In this document: positions 40,681 to 49,841 of the stretch, piece after piece
Numbering within the stretch: position 1 is the first letter of the stretch
How the letters are laid out: each line of letters opens with the position of its first letter
Assembly (NCBI RefSeq): GCF_963580165.1
Contig: NZ_CAUZLM010000004.1
Coordinates: forward strand, 1-64,000
Reading direction: 5' to 3'
Origin: Fructobacillus evanidus
GTDB taxonomy: Bacteria > Bacillota > Bacilli > Lactobacillales > Lactobacillaceae
Length of the DNA: 64,000 nt
Made by a program: the position numbers and the translations under genes
Notes under the pieces: model-generated
Told to the model about the DNA's origin: nothing
Seen by the model: the letters and a program-made list of their open reading frames with translations, nothing else
The model's database searches: none

Positions 40681-41288
40681 TCAAGCACCCGCGATTACCA
40701 ACACTAAGACAAGGGCAAGTCCCGTCAAAAAGAGGTTACGCGCTGGTAAATCAGCCGACTTATCCAAGTCGGACTCCAAGCCAACCGCCAAGGCCTGAGC
40801 AAAAACTAATGGGAACAAAACAATCATTGCCCACGCAAGCAGTGGTAGGTAACCTGACAGCGTTAACAATAAAATTTCTGCATAGGCAAGAACCGGCAAA
40901 AGCAAGAAGATTGGGCGGACCCAACTAGCCCGACTTTGAGCATGCTTGAACTCCTTGGCACTGATTTCTTCTGCGCGAATTTTGCGAACATCCTTGGCAA
41001 TTGAAATCGACAGCGAAAAGGCAATTAAGGGAAAGGCAATCCCAAACCAAACAGTTAACAGTCCCGCAGTTGGCTTGAACTTCGTATTCAAGAGCAACAT
41101 TAAAACAATTAAGAAGTATGGCAAAATAACATCAATGCCCCGCTTCAGCCGCAAAATCCAAATCGAATGGCTGAAAACAAAAATCGCTGGTAACGCCACC
41201 ACGAATAAGCAACGCCAACGAGCATTGGGACCACAATGGTCCAAACTCGACTAGTGCGAGCGCGATGATAGATTTCTTTAAGAGTCAA
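40681..41288 (-). pseudogene. Frameshifted membrane-protein gene (possibly UbiA/MenA-like remnant)
   Basis: A TTG at 41288 with AAAGGA eight bases upstream opens a frame, MTLKEIYHRARTSRVWTIVV then PMLVGVAYSWWRYQ, that stops after about 47 codons. The hydrophobic remainder continues in another frame from about 41244 to 40681 (for example FLLLPVLAYAEILLLTLSG) with no ribosome site of its own. Joined, they give about 200 residues with six or seven membrane segments. The N-terminal pattern and SISIAKDVRKIRAEE vaguely recall prenyltransferases, but a UbiA protein would be longer. I take it as a broken gene or a sequencing error. Confidence 0.6.
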
Positions 41289-41326
41289 TGAAAAATCCTT
41301 TCTACGCTCACCTTGACAACAAGCGC

Positions 41327-41977
41327 TTACTTCTTCTGATCACTTTGATTATAAGGGGTTAACCGAATCTTTCCCTGAATGTACTCCCCAACGAAAATAT
41401 CATTGATACTGGCATAGCCTTCAGCAATCACCTGATTTTCCAACCAATCCTCGTCCTGATCAATGGCATCCAACACATCAAAGTTCGCCTGGCCATCATA
41501 AATAATCGGATACTTAGGGTTTTGATCGCCGTATTCAATCACGGTCAGCTGGCCGTTTTGCTCAATCACGGCCCGCTTTACTTTGGAAATATCATAAACT
41601 TCTTGTTCCCGGAGCTTAAACATCAAATCAGAAGCCGATTGACCGGCCATCACGACAGCATCAACGTCAATTTTACCACGGTCAATCACGACCTTCGGTG
41701 TGCCATCAATAATCTTTTTGGCTAAGTGATTGTGTTCCTTTAAGAACTTCAAAATCATCACCAAAAGCGTCCAAATGACCAGCACGATAATGAACTGAAA
41801 AACGGTCACCGTTGTACTATAAATGGTTCCTCCAATGATACCACCTAAAACATAGTTTTGGACTTGGTCTAAGGCATTTGATGGCGCCAAATTTCCTTTT
41901 CCAAAAATATTAATTTGAACGATCAAGGCAATCAGGCCAATACCCAACTTTAAAATAATCGGTAAGTAAAAACTCAT
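41327..41977 (-). CDS. DUF421 (YetF-like) membrane protein
   Basis: 216 residues. Two or three N-terminal membrane helices (IILKLGIGLIALIVQI; VFQFIIVLVIWTLLVMILK), then the cytoplasmic DUF421 domain with PKVVIDRGKIDVDAVVMAG and DLMFKLREQEVYDISKVKRA. YetF-type proteins are widespread in Firmicutes; in Bacillus some act on stress or nutrient lipids but no general function is fixed. It overlaps the DUF3290 gene by four bases, a common pair. Confidence 0.85.
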   Translation of the reverse strand: MSFYLPIILKLGIGLIALIVQINIFGKGNLAPSNALDQVQNYVLGGIIGGTIYSTTVTVFQFIIVLVIWTLLVMILKFLKEHNHLAKKIIDGTPKVVIDRGKIDVDAVVMAGQSASDLMFKLREQEVYDISKVKRAVIEQNGQLTVIEYGDQNPKYPIIYDGQANFDVLDAIDQDEDWLENQVIAEGYASINDIFVGEYIQGKIRLTPYNQSDQKK

Positions 41978-42417
41978 CGTTGTACCTCCACATTCGCATT
42001 AACCAAATAAACCTGGGTCCTAGTGTAGGACTGGCCATCTTTTGAAAGGCCAATTTGGTAATAATTCTTGCCTTCTTTAGCAATCATGCCATCAGCAAGC
42101 GAAGTCGAATTAAAGTAAACGTCGTCGGTTTTGACATGCTGTGCCTTGACGTAGTTTTTAACAAAGGCCGTCATCTGACTTTGCTGTGAATTTCTGATAT
42201 TTGTGTTTTGCAAATCAGTAAACTGAACGCCTGCGAAAAAAACAAAAAATAAAAAGGCAATAATCGTCAAGTCGCGATAACGCGTATTAAAGCGATGGCG
42301 AAAAGTTGCAATCAAGCCAACAGCCAAAAGAACAAAGGTCAAGGCCACTAGTAAAATCACAACGGTATTGGTTAAGTTATTTTGTTTGGTTAAATAATCA
42401 ACACTATAAAACGTCAT
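41974..42417 (-). CDS. DUF3290 family membrane protein
   Basis: 147 residues. Two membrane helices (about 17-38 and 50-66), then an extracytoplasmic domain containing FVKNYVKAQHVKTDDVYFNS and YYQIGLSKDGQSYTRTQVYL. DUF3290 genes usually precede DUF421 genes in lactic acid bacteria, as here, which suggests a shared envelope function. Confidence 0.85.
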   Translation of the reverse strand: MTFYSVDYLTKQNNLTNTVVILLVALTFVLLAVGLIATFRHRFNTRYRDLTIIAFLFFVFFAGVQFTDLQNTNIRNSQQSQMTAFVKNYVKAQHVKTDDVYFNSTSLADGMIAKEGKNYYQIGLSKDGQSYTRTQVYLVNANVEVQR

Positions 42418-42475
42418 AAGTTCCCTCCGTTACTTTATTCTAGCACAAGGGAGCCATTGGTCCAGCTGATTTTTT

Positions 42476-42514
42476 TAGAAAAAAAGAAAGAAGTAATCCA
42501 AATTGGACTACTTC
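42476..42514 (-). terminator. Terminator of groESL
   Basis: Minus strand: GAAGTAGTCCAA pairs with TTGGATTACTTC (one G-T pair) followed by TTTCTTTTTTT, about 50 nt after groEL. Confidence 0.85.
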
Positions 42515-42562
42515 AATCTTTAGTACTTATTTCAAAACATTTTTAACAGAAATGCCCTCAGT

Positions 42563-44185
42563 TTACATCATGCCGGGCATGCCTTGGGCACCAGCTGCTG
42601 GCATTGGTGCGTCTTCCTTTGGCAATTCGGCCACAACTGCTTCCGTCGTCAACAACAAGGCTGAAACAGAGGCGGCATTTTGCAAGGCAGAACGTGTAAC
42701 CTTGGTTGGATCAACGATACCGGCCTTGACCATATCAACCCATTCATCAGTCTTGGCGTTGTAACCAGTTCCTTCAGGTTGTTCCTTCAACTTGTTGACA
42801 ATCACAGAACCTTCCAAGCCCGCGTTCTCAGCAATTTGACGGACAGGGGCTTCAAGAGCGGCCACAACGGTCTTAACACCCGTGGCCACGTCACCTGTTA
42901 CTTCAACAGCCGCAGCGGCAGCCATGGCGTTGACCAAAGCAGTTCCACCACCAGCGACAAAGCCTTCTTCAACGGCAGCTCGCGTGGCGTTCAAAGCATC
43001 CTCGATTCGGTACTTACGTTCCTTCAATTCCGTTTCAGTGGCGGCCCCAACGTTAATCACGGCCACACCGCCAGCCAACTTAGCCAAACGTTCCTGTAAC
43101 TTTTCCTTGTCAAATTCTGAAGTGCTATCAGCGATTTGTTGCTTAATCAAGTCAACCCGTTCCTTCACGGCCGCCTTGTCACCAGCACCCTCGACAACGG
43201 TCGTGTTGTCCTTGGTGATGTTGACCTTATTGGCTTGACCCAATTGTTCAATGGTTACGTCCTTCAAATTCAAGCCAAGGTCATCCGTAACAACCGTACC
43301 ACCAGTTAAGATGGCGATATCTTCCAAAATGGCCTTGCGACGGTCACCAAAGCCAGGTGCCTTCACCGCAACAACGTTAAAGGTTCCGCGCATCTTGTTC
43401 AAAACCAAAGTTGGCAAAGCTTCACCAGTAATGTCGTCGGCGATAATCAACATTGACCGACCCTGTTCCACAACTTGTTGCAAGACAGGCAAGATATCTT
43501 GGATATTACCAATCTTCTTGTCCGTAATCAAGATGTAAGGGTTGTCCAAATTAGCTTCCATCTTCTCATTGTCAGTAACCATGTACTGTGACATGTAGCC
43601 ACGGTCAAACTGCATTCCTTCGACAACGTTCAAAGTGGTTTCAATTCCCTTTGACTCTTCGATGGTAATCACGCCATCGTTGCCAACCTTTTCCATTGCT
43701 TCAGCAATCAAAGAACCAACTTCATCACTGGCTGCAGAAATCGATGCGATTTGGGCAATTTCGTCCTTCGTTGAAACCGTATGAGACATTTCATGCAGCT
43801 TAGCAACAGCGGCTGCCGTTGCCTTTTCGATACCCGTCCGAATACCAACTGGGTTAGCACCAGCCGTTACATTCTTGAGTCCTTCGCCAACAATTGCCTG
43901 AGTCAAAACGGTAGCAGTTGTGGTTCCATCACCAGCAATGTCATTGGTCTTTGAAGCTACTTCAGCAACCAACTTAGCACCCATGTTTTCAAAGTGATCC
44001 TCTAGTTCAATCGCCTTAGCAATTGTGACCCCGTCATTGGTAATAATTGGTGAGCCATAAGATTCTTCCAAAACAACGTTACGACCCTTTGGTCCAATCG
44101 TTGTTTTCACAGTGTCAGCCAGCTTATCAACTCCGACCTTCATCTTTGAGCGAGCGTCTTCCGCAAACTTCAATTCCTTTGCCAT
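42563..44185 (-). CDS. groEL: Chaperonin GroEL
   Basis: 540 residues from ATG 44185 (MAKELKFAEDARSKM); the in-frame GTG-like upstream extension is not needed. TTIGPKGRNVVLEESYG, DGTTTATVLTQAI and AGGVAVINVGAATE are hallmark regions, and the C-terminus has the Gly-Met-rich GAQGMPGMM. It folds proteins with GroES. Confidence 0.98.
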   Translation of the reverse strand: MAKELKFAEDARSKMKVGVDKLADTVKTTIGPKGRNVVLEESYGSPIITNDGVTIAKAIELEDHFENMGAKLVAEVASKTNDIAGDGTTTATVLTQAIVGEGLKNVTAGANPVGIRTGIEKATAAAVAKLHEMSHTVSTKDEIAQIASISAASDEVGSLIAEAMEKVGNDGVITIEESKGIETTLNVVEGMQFDRGYMSQYMVTDNEKMEANLDNPYILITDKKIGNIQDILPVLQQVVEQGRSMLIIADDITGEALPTLVLNKMRGTFNVVAVKAPGFGDRRKAILEDIAILTGGTVVTDDLGLNLKDVTIEQLGQANKVNITKDNTTVVEGAGDKAAVKERVDLIKQQIADSTSEFDKEKLQERLAKLAGGVAVINVGAATETELKERKYRIEDALNATRAAVEEGFVAGGGTALVNAMAAAAAVEVTGDVATGVKTVVAALEAPVRQIAENAGLEGSVIVNKLKEQPEGTGYNAKTDEWVDMVKAGIVDPTKVTRSALQNAASVSALLLTTEAVVAELPKEDAPMPAAGAQGMPGMM

Positions 44186-44255
44186 TTTCCCTACTCCTTT
44201 AACCAAAACTGATTGAAATCATCATTATTCGTGTTAATTGTCTTGTAATTGTTGC

Positions 44256-44540
44256 TTAATCAACGATGGCGATAATATCTTTTTCATGGAGAGCCAAGTA
44301 TGATTGACCATCATAGGTCAATTCTTGACCAGCAAACTTGTCAAACAATACCTGGTCTCCTTCTTTAACTGTCATGTCCAGCTTCTGGCCTGAATCGGCT
44401 ACCAAGCCACTCCCTGTTGCCACAACCTTACCGGTTACCGGCTTTTCTTGCGTATTAGCGGCTAAGACAATGCCACCAACTGTCTTTTCGCTTTGTTCTG
44501 CAACACTAACGACCACGCGGTCTCCTAAGGGCTTTAACAT
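44256..44540 (-). CDS. groES: Co-chaperonin GroES
   Basis: 94 residues. MLKPLGDRVVVSVAEQSEKT, the mobile loop EKTVGGIVLAANTQEKP, and the end YLALHEKDIIAIVD are typical. It forms the lid of GroEL. It is the first gene of a two-gene operon under CIRCE control. Confidence 0.97.
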   Translation of the reverse strand: MLKPLGDRVVVSVAEQSEKTVGGIVLAANTQEKPVTGKVVATGSGLVADSGQKLDMTVKEGDQVLFDKFAGQELTYDGQSYLALHEKDIIAIVD

Positions 44541-44564
44541 GAATCACAACCTCCGTTTGTATTT

Positions 44565-44591
44565 TTAGCACTCATGTACATCGAGTGCTAA
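44565..44591. promoter_or_regulatory. CIRCE operator (HrcA)
   Basis: TTAGCACTC-N9-GAGTGCTAA, a perfect CIRCE element, located between the promoter and groES. HrcA should repress groESL in the absence of heat stress. Confidence 0.97.
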
Positions 44592-44600
44592 TCTGACTTT

Positions 44601-44628
44601 AGTATAGCACCTAAGCCCTATTTGTCAA
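44601..44628 (-). promoter_or_regulatory. groESL promoter
   Basis: Minus strand: -35 TTGACA (44623-44628), 16-bp spacer, -10 TATACT (44601-44606), just upstream of CIRCE. Confidence 0.85.
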
Positions 44629-44714
44629 CACGGTGAAATTCGTTTTGTTCAAAATAAAAAGCCTGCCAAGGCCTCCATCAATGGAGCTCGCACGACTTTT
44701 TATACATCTTTATT

Positions 44715-45458
44715 TTATTTTAAATCGAATCCCTTATCATGAGGGTATTGAGACAGGGCAGTGTTGGCAGCACCCTTCGTTAACAAAGAGGCGTTATGCT
44801 TCGTCCAATTGGAATCGATATCCCGACCCTTAAAGTAAGTGGCCATCGTTTGGTCATATTCGCTAATGGCAGCCTTCATTTGTTCGTCATCGTAATGGCC
44901 CTTCATTAAAGAACCAGCCAATGGCAACTTAGGTTTGATGCCCGGCTTTTGATCAGGATAGCCCAGTGAAAAGCCCATAATTGGCTTGACGTACTTTGGC
45001 AAGTCCAATTCCTTTTCATAAAGTTCAAAGGCCCCCATGGCGCCCGCCATGGTCACAGAACCAATTCCAAGTGACTCCGCCGCCACTTGAGCACGGCCCA
45101 AGGCAATTGAGGCCGAAACAATCCCACCTTCCAAGTATTGGTAGTGCTGGATTCGTTCTTCCATAATCGCCCGGGTTTCAGCATCCTGATTTAACAAAAC
45201 CTTGTGCCAATCGACGGTAACAACAAAGTACCGAGTAGCATTTTCGATATACTTCATCTTCACCTTTTCGGTGATTTTCTTTTTGAGGTCTTGGTCGGTG
45301 ATTTCGATGAAAGTGACTGGCTGAAAATTTTGCATATTTGGTCCGGCAAGAGCCGCAGAGAAAATCGCCTCGACTTCCTCATCGGTGACTGGCCGATTGG
45401 AGAAGGAGCGAATTGATTGGTGGTCGTGTAATTGATCAAGTACTGTATTTTTAATCAT
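44715..45458 (-). CDS. Nitroreductase, NfsA/Frp-like
   Basis: 247 residues. The N-terminal HDHQSIRSFSNRPVTDEEVE and AALAGPNMQNFQPVTFIEI bind FMN, and ALGRAQVAAESLGIGSV and PIMGFSLGYPDQKP are typical of the NfsA/Frp branch. Such enzymes reduce nitro compounds, quinones or flavins with NADPH. Physiological substrate unknown. Monocistronic. Confidence 0.9.
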   Translation of the reverse strand: MIKNTVLDQLHDHQSIRSFSNRPVTDEEVEAIFSAALAGPNMQNFQPVTFIEITDQDLKKKITEKVKMKYIENATRYFVVTVDWHKVLLNQDAETRAIMEERIQHYQYLEGGIVSASIALGRAQVAAESLGIGSVTMAGAMGAFELYEKELDLPKYVKPIMGFSLGYPDQKPGIKPKLPLAGSLMKGHYDDEQMKAAISEYDQTMATYFKGRDIDSNWTKHNASLLTKGAANTALSQYPHDKGFDLK

Positions 45459-45543
45459 GTTTTACCTCACTGATTGGACAATCATTACCTTTATCTTACT
45501 AACTATGATACGCTAAATACTATCAATAAAATAGGAGCTCCCC

Positions 45544-46029
45544 ATGAAAAAGTTACAGATCCACGTCGGCATGCGGACCGTGAAGACCGCAATTGTTGTG
45601 ATGTTGGTCTTACTCGTTTATCACTTTGTCGACCGACCAGCGTCGGTTCCCGCCCTTGCGGCCGTCTTCGCCCTACGAGAAGACTGGGACAATACCATTC
45701 AATTTGCTAAAATTCGTTTAGTATCAAATAGTGTCGGTGGTTTCTTCTCGCTACTTTACTTTTTGATTCGTGAATTTACACACCACAATAGCTGGATGCC
45801 AATCATCATTATTCCGATTTTTGTTATTTGCACGATTGTGATTCTCAATGCCTTGAATTGTAGTCTTGGAATTGTCGGTGGTCTCGCCGCCCTCCTGTTG
45901 ATTTCTTTAACAATTCCAATGGATGCCACCATCGACTACGTTTTTTTGCGAATTGTTGATACCTTTATCGGCGTTCTGTTTGCTATCGGTGTTAATTATT
46001 TTGGTATCCCTGAACAGGAAACCAATTAA
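45544..46029 (+). CDS. Aromatic acid exporter-like (ArAE_1/FUSC) membrane protein
   Basis: 161 residues. MKKLQIHVGMRTVKTAIVVM, RPASVPALAAVFALREDWDN and IRLVSNSVGGFFS match the four-helix N-terminal module of the ArAE_1 (DUF939) family; the soluble C-terminal domain found in longer members is missing. Four hydrophobic segments are visible. Substrate unknown. Confidence 0.82.
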   Translation: MKKLQIHVGMRTVKTAIVVMLVLLVYHFVDRPASVPALAAVFALREDWDNTIQFAKIRLVSNSVGGFFSLLYFLIREFTHHNSWMPIIIIPIFVICTIVILNALNCSLGIVGGLAALLLISLTIPMDATIDYVFLRIVDTFIGVLFAIGVNYFGIPEQETN

Positions 46030-46083
46030 AAATCAGCTTCATCCTAAAAATTAGTCGGTAACAAATCTAATTTTATAGGCAAG

Positions 46084-46112
46084 AAAAAAAGACTCAGCCG
46101 AGTCTTTTTTTA
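46084..46112. terminator. Bidirectional terminator
   Basis: AAAAAAAGACTC-AGCC-GAGTCTTTTTTT between the convergent exporter-like gene and the HAD hydrolase gene; it overlaps the stop of the latter. Confidence 0.9.
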
Positions 46113-46955
46113 ATCCATTTCAACTTGGTTATCAAGCTTCAATTCGCTTTCAATGGTTGCTAACACACCATCCTGGACGTTTGTTTTTAAGGCCAAACGT
46201 TTATGAGCATCGTGCATCAATGGCATGGCATTTGGCATTAAATAAGAATTATCGTACTTGGCCAACATTTCCAAATCATTGGTATTATCACCAAAGACCA
46301 TGACTTCATTGTCCGTAACATCGTAATAATCTTGAAGAACTTCCAAGGCTGCCGCCTTATCGACACCCTTTGGCAAAACGTCAACGGATCCAAAGCCAGA
46401 ACCGGTCACGTGAACTTCTTCGCCAAAAACATCTTCCAATTGCTGAACGTGTTCTTGCACCTCTTCATGAGGCCAAACAAAAGAAACGCCCAAAATTTTG
46501 TCGTCAATCTGTAAAAGCTTTTCGACCTGAACGACATTCGGATAAAACATCGACAGCATTTCCTTAAATTCTTGGCTGACGTGATTGGAAATATAGGTGC
46601 CATTGACACCAGCCAAAACAATCACATTGTCGGCTGATTGCGGATTCAAGGCATTCCAATCAATCACCTTGCGAATCTGTTCTGGTGTCAAATAAACCGC
46701 ATATAACTCCTGTCCCGGTGTCGTGACTACCGATCCATTGGAACCGACAAAATCAATTTGGTCCAACAAACCGTAAGCGGCCATCGGCTCAAAAAGCTCC
46801 TTTAAATTGGCCACTTGTCGACCGGAGGCCGCGACAAAGCGCACGCCTTTTTCCTTTAATTGTGACAAAACCCGGGCAAAGTGTTCTTGATCGTAACTAT
46901 CTTCACCGGATAAAAACGTACCATCCATATCGGATGCAATCATTTTAATGGTCAT
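46110..46955 (-). CDS. Cof-type HAD-IIB phosphatase
   Basis: 281 residues. Motif I is MIASDMDGTFLSG with the nucleophile Asp; GFGSVDVLPKGVDKAAAL and VMVFGDNTNDLEML are motifs III and IV of Cof-type HAD-IIB enzymes. They hydrolyse sugar phosphates or flavin precursors; the substrate here is not predictable. Confidence 0.9.
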   Translation of the reverse strand: MTIKMIASDMDGTFLSGEDSYDQEHFARVLSQLKEKGVRFVAASGRQVANLKELFEPMAAYGLLDQIDFVGSNGSVVTTPGQELYAVYLTPEQIRKVIDWNALNPQSADNVIVLAGVNGTYISNHVSQEFKEMLSMFYPNVVQVEKLLQIDDKILGVSFVWPHEEVQEHVQQLEDVFGEEVHVTGSGFGSVDVLPKGVDKAAALEVLQDYYDVTDNEVMVFGDNTNDLEMLAKYDNSYLMPNAMPLMHDAHKRLALKTNVQDGVLATIESELKLDNQVEMD

Positions 46956-47020
46956 TGGATGCCTTTCTTGTCTTGCTTGCTAGTCGACTAGTTCACACAA
47001 CTAGTGGCTACCATCATCGG

Positions 47021-48061
47021 CTAGGCAAATTGTTCTAAGTATTTCTGATAGGCTGCCTGGTCAACAACCCAATCCAGTTCCCCAATATAGGCAACCTGTG
47101 GGTCGTGGTAGGCAAAGCCGTGCTTAAACTTATAAAGTCCGTCAGTATGGTCAAATTCGCCAACACCACCGAAATCATAAGCAACCTTCCCTAAGGAAAG
47201 CCCCCACTTCAACATTTCCCACTGCACAAGATAGGGACCATAGTGCTTGGCAAATTCACGGTTTGATCCGGCATACATATACCAAATCTTTTCCCCGTAA
47301 CCAAAGCCAATTCCAGCTGCAATCACTTGACCATCATAATGTGCCAAGAAAACCCGGAACAAATCAGAATCAGCCCAGAGTTCTTGCATGCGGTAGAAGT
47401 ATTCGATTGGCCGGCGGGTAATCCCCTGAGCCTTCGCCATCATCGTGTAAGTCTTAAAGAAGGCCTCGATGTCTTCCTTACTACGACCTGAGGTAACGGT
47501 GACCCCATCCTTGATGGCACGACGGATTTGGTTCCGATAATCGCTTTTGAAGTGTTTCATCAAACTGGCTTCATCAGTGATTGGTTGTGCCCCTTCACCT
47601 CGACCATCATAGAACAAAACCACGTTTTTACGTGGTTGAATGTTGCCATGCATATTCTCGATTTTAACATTCCGGGTCACAAAACCAGCATCTTGATAGG
47701 CCTGATCCAAGTCTTGATTGTAGAGCACTTCCGGATCCATTCGAACCAAAAAGACGTTTTCTGGCAAATTAGCCAATGCTTCTTGAACTAATTCCTTGAC
47801 CAGGGCGACGTTGGTCACGTCAGCAACGGGTCCCTTTGGGCAATATGCCAACAATTTTCCAGGCACGGCTTCAACAGTCAAGACCGCCATTGCGGCATCA
47901 ATGTCGCCGCCCTGATTTTCATGGTAGAGGTATAAGTGGCCCCAATTGGCCTTCAAGTCACCCCAGAGTGGGTCCTGGGTAACTTGTCCCTTGGCCGCTG
48001 TCTTGACAAAGTCTTGGTACCTTTGAACCTGACTTGGCTGTGTTAAATCTAAGACCGTCAT
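47021..48061 (-). CDS. FemX/FemAB-type peptidoglycan bridge aminoacyltransferase
   Basis: 346 residues from ATG 48061 (GTAAGGAT upstream); a longer frame reaches into rex. Two GNAT-like FemAB modules are suggested by TQDPLWGDLKANWGHLYLYH, YRNQIRRAIKDGVTVTSG and MYAGSNREFAKHYGPYLVQW. These enzymes add amino acids from aminoacyl-tRNA to the lysine of lipid II. Which residue is added cannot be read from sequence. It follows rex closely. Confidence 0.85.
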   Translation of the reverse strand: MTVLDLTQPSQVQRYQDFVKTAAKGQVTQDPLWGDLKANWGHLYLYHENQGGDIDAAMAVLTVEAVPGKLLAYCPKGPVADVTNVALVKELVQEALANLPENVFLVRMDPEVLYNQDLDQAYQDAGFVTRNVKIENMHGNIQPRKNVVLFYDGRGEGAQPITDEASLMKHFKSDYRNQIRRAIKDGVTVTSGRSKEDIEAFFKTYTMMAKAQGITRRPIEYFYRMQELWADSDLFRVFLAHYDGQVIAAGIGFGYGEKIWYMYAGSNREFAKHYGPYLVQWEMLKWGLSLGKVAYDFGGVGEFDHTDGLYKFKHGFAYHDPQVAYIGELDWVVDQAAYQKYLEQFA

Positions 48062-48065
48062 ATCC

Positions 48066-48713
48066 TTACTTTCCCGTCGTGATTGAGGCGTAGTTCTGAA
48101 TAAAGTAAACCAACGTTTGGAGTTCATTGGTCAAATCAACGTTTTGGACTCGAACGCCCTTTGGTACAGAAACCCGCAATGGCGTAAAGTTCATAATCCC
48201 TTTAACCCCAGCAGCTACCAAAGTATCTGTAATTTCTTGGGCAACGCCTTGTGGCACCGTCAAGATGGCGATGTTAATCCGTTGAGCCTTGATTTGTTCT
48301 TCCAATTCACTCATGTCATAAATTGGCACCCCGGACAAAATCTTGCCCCGGTTTTCATTAATATCAAAGGCAGCGGCAATCCGCATATTTGATGATTGGT
48401 GAAAGTTGAAGTTCAAAAGAGCCTGGCCCAAATGGCCAACCCCAATCAAAGCCACGTTAATCAATGAGTTTTGGTCCAAAACCTTGGCAAAAAATTCTAG
48501 CAAGGCCTCAACATCGTACCCATAGCCACGCTTGCCTAAAGCGCCAAAATATGAAAAATCACGGCGAATCGTTGCCGCATCAAACTTGGTTGCTTCAGCC
48601 AATTCAGCAGAAGAAATCCGGTTGGTGCCGGCATCATTTAAAAACGTTAAATAACGGTAGTAGATGGGCAACCGCTTAGCGGTTGCTCGTGGAATCTTTG
48701 CTTGCTCGTCCAT
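48066..48713 (-). CDS. rex: Redox-sensing repressor Rex
   Basis: 215 residues. An N-terminal winged helix (AELAEATKFDAATIRRDFSY) and a Rossmann domain (VALIGVGHLGQALLNFNF), then the swapping C-terminal helix with TLVYFIQNYA. Rex senses NADH/NAD+ and represses fermentation genes. A TTGTGAA half-site at 48731-48737 lies in its own leader. Confidence 0.95.
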   Translation of the reverse strand: MDEQAKIPRATAKRLPIYYRYLTFLNDAGTNRISSAELAEATKFDAATIRRDFSYFGALGKRGYGYDVEALLEFFAKVLDQNSLINVALIGVGHLGQALLNFNFHQSSNMRIAAAFDINENRGKILSGVPIYDMSELEEQIKAQRINIAILTVPQGVAQEITDTLVAAGVKGIMNFTPLRVSVPKGVRVQNVDLTNELQTLVYFIQNYASITTGK

Positions 48714-48750
48714 GGCGTCTCCATTTCACTTTGTGAACTAAATTATATTT

Positions 48751-48756
48751 ATTATA
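48751..48756 (-). promoter_or_regulatory. Probable rex promoter (-10 box)
   Basis: TATAAT on the minus strand, 37 nt before the rex start, in the 93-nt gap behind tsaD. The -35 is weak. Confidence 0.45.
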
Positions 48757-48806
48757 GCATAGATTGTGGGTTTTCCTATCTATTCGCTCATTTTTCACAA
48801 ATATTT

Positions 48807-49841
48807 TTATTCATTGTCCTGCTGTTTAAGGTCTGCTAATGGAAAATCAAGGCCAGGATTTGTGTTCAAATCAAGATCGGCAAAAATCTTGTCTTGGTAG
48901 TTCCAATAGCCCGCTGCGCCAATCATGGCTGCGTTATCACCGGTATACTGCTTGGGCACTGGGATAAAGTCAATGTTTGGAAAATCGGCCATTAAATCAG
49001 TTAATGCCGCACGCAAACCGCTGTTGGCAGCGACGCCACCAGCTAACACGAGCGACTTCACTGGAAAATCAGTCAAGGCCCGTTTTGTCCGACCGACTAG
49101 GGCCTTAATCACCGCAGCCTGGAAAGAAGCCGCGAGGTCCTCTTCCTTGATGGTTTCACCACGCTGCTCGGCGTTGTGGACCTGGTTGATGACCGCTGAT
49201 TTTAAACCAGAAAAGGAAAAGTCATAGCCAGCCTCTTTGGCCATCGCCTGTGGAAAGTCGATGGTAACTTGCCCCTGATGGGCCAATTCATCGATTGCCT
49301 TCCCGGCTGGGTATGGCAAGTTCAGCAACCGGCCGACCTTATCATAGGACTCACCGGCGGCATCATCAAAGGTTTCACCCAAGATGTGAAAATCATTGGG
49401 CTCCTTCATCAAGACCAATTCCGTATGGCCGCCGGAAACCATCAATGCCAAAGCCGGAAAAACAATTGGCCGGTTAAAATTAGCGGCCGCAATGTGACCA
49501 GCCAAGTGATTGACTGGAATCAACGGCAGATTGTGGGCCATCGCAAAGGTTTTCGCCCCCATTAAGCCGACTAACAGGGAGCCAACCAATCCTGGTCCGT
49601 AGGTCACGGCCACACCGTCAAGGTCTTCTGGTTGAACCTGAGCATCTTCTAAAGCGATGTCTAAGGTTTTCGTAATCCATTCAAGGTGGTGGCGGGAAGC
49701 AACCTCGGGCACGATGCCACCAAAACGTTGGTGTGAATTAATCTGGGTCGCCACCGCATTGCTCAAGACGGTTTTGCCGTCCTTAACAACGGCCACTGAG
49801 GTCTCGTCAGCACTTGATTCAAAGGCAATTAAAGTTGTCAT
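48807..49841 (-). CDS. tsaD: tRNA N6-threonylcarbamoyladenosine synthase, TsaD
   Basis: 344 residues. The metal-binding HxxxH is in NHLAGHIAAA, with LALMVSGGHTELVLM and LVLAGGVAANSGLR as nucleotide-binding parts. TsaD transfers threonylcarbamoyl to A37 of ANN-decoding tRNAs with TsaB and TsaE. It overlaps rimI by four bases. Confidence 0.97.
   Translation of the reverse strand: MTTLIAFESSADETSVAVVKDGKTVLSNAVATQINSHQRFGGIVPEVASRHHLEWITKTLDIALEDAQVQPEDLDGVAVTYGPGLVGSLLVGLMGAKTFAMAHNLPLIPVNHLAGHIAAANFNRPIVFPALALMVSGGHTELVLMKEPNDFHILGETFDDAAGESYDKVGRLLNLPYPAGKAIDELAHQGQVTIDFPQAMAKEAGYDFSFSGLKSAVINQVHNAEQRGETIKEEDLAASFQAAVIKALVGRTKRALTDFPVKSLVLAGGVAANSGLRAALTDLMADFPNIDFIPVPKQYTGDNAAMIGAAGYWNYQDKIFADLDLNTNPGLDFPLADLKQQDNE

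Noticed and set aside
42680..43538. Long plus-strand frames opposite groEL
   Set aside because: They mirror a highly conserved gene in another frame, without ribosome sites or known families.
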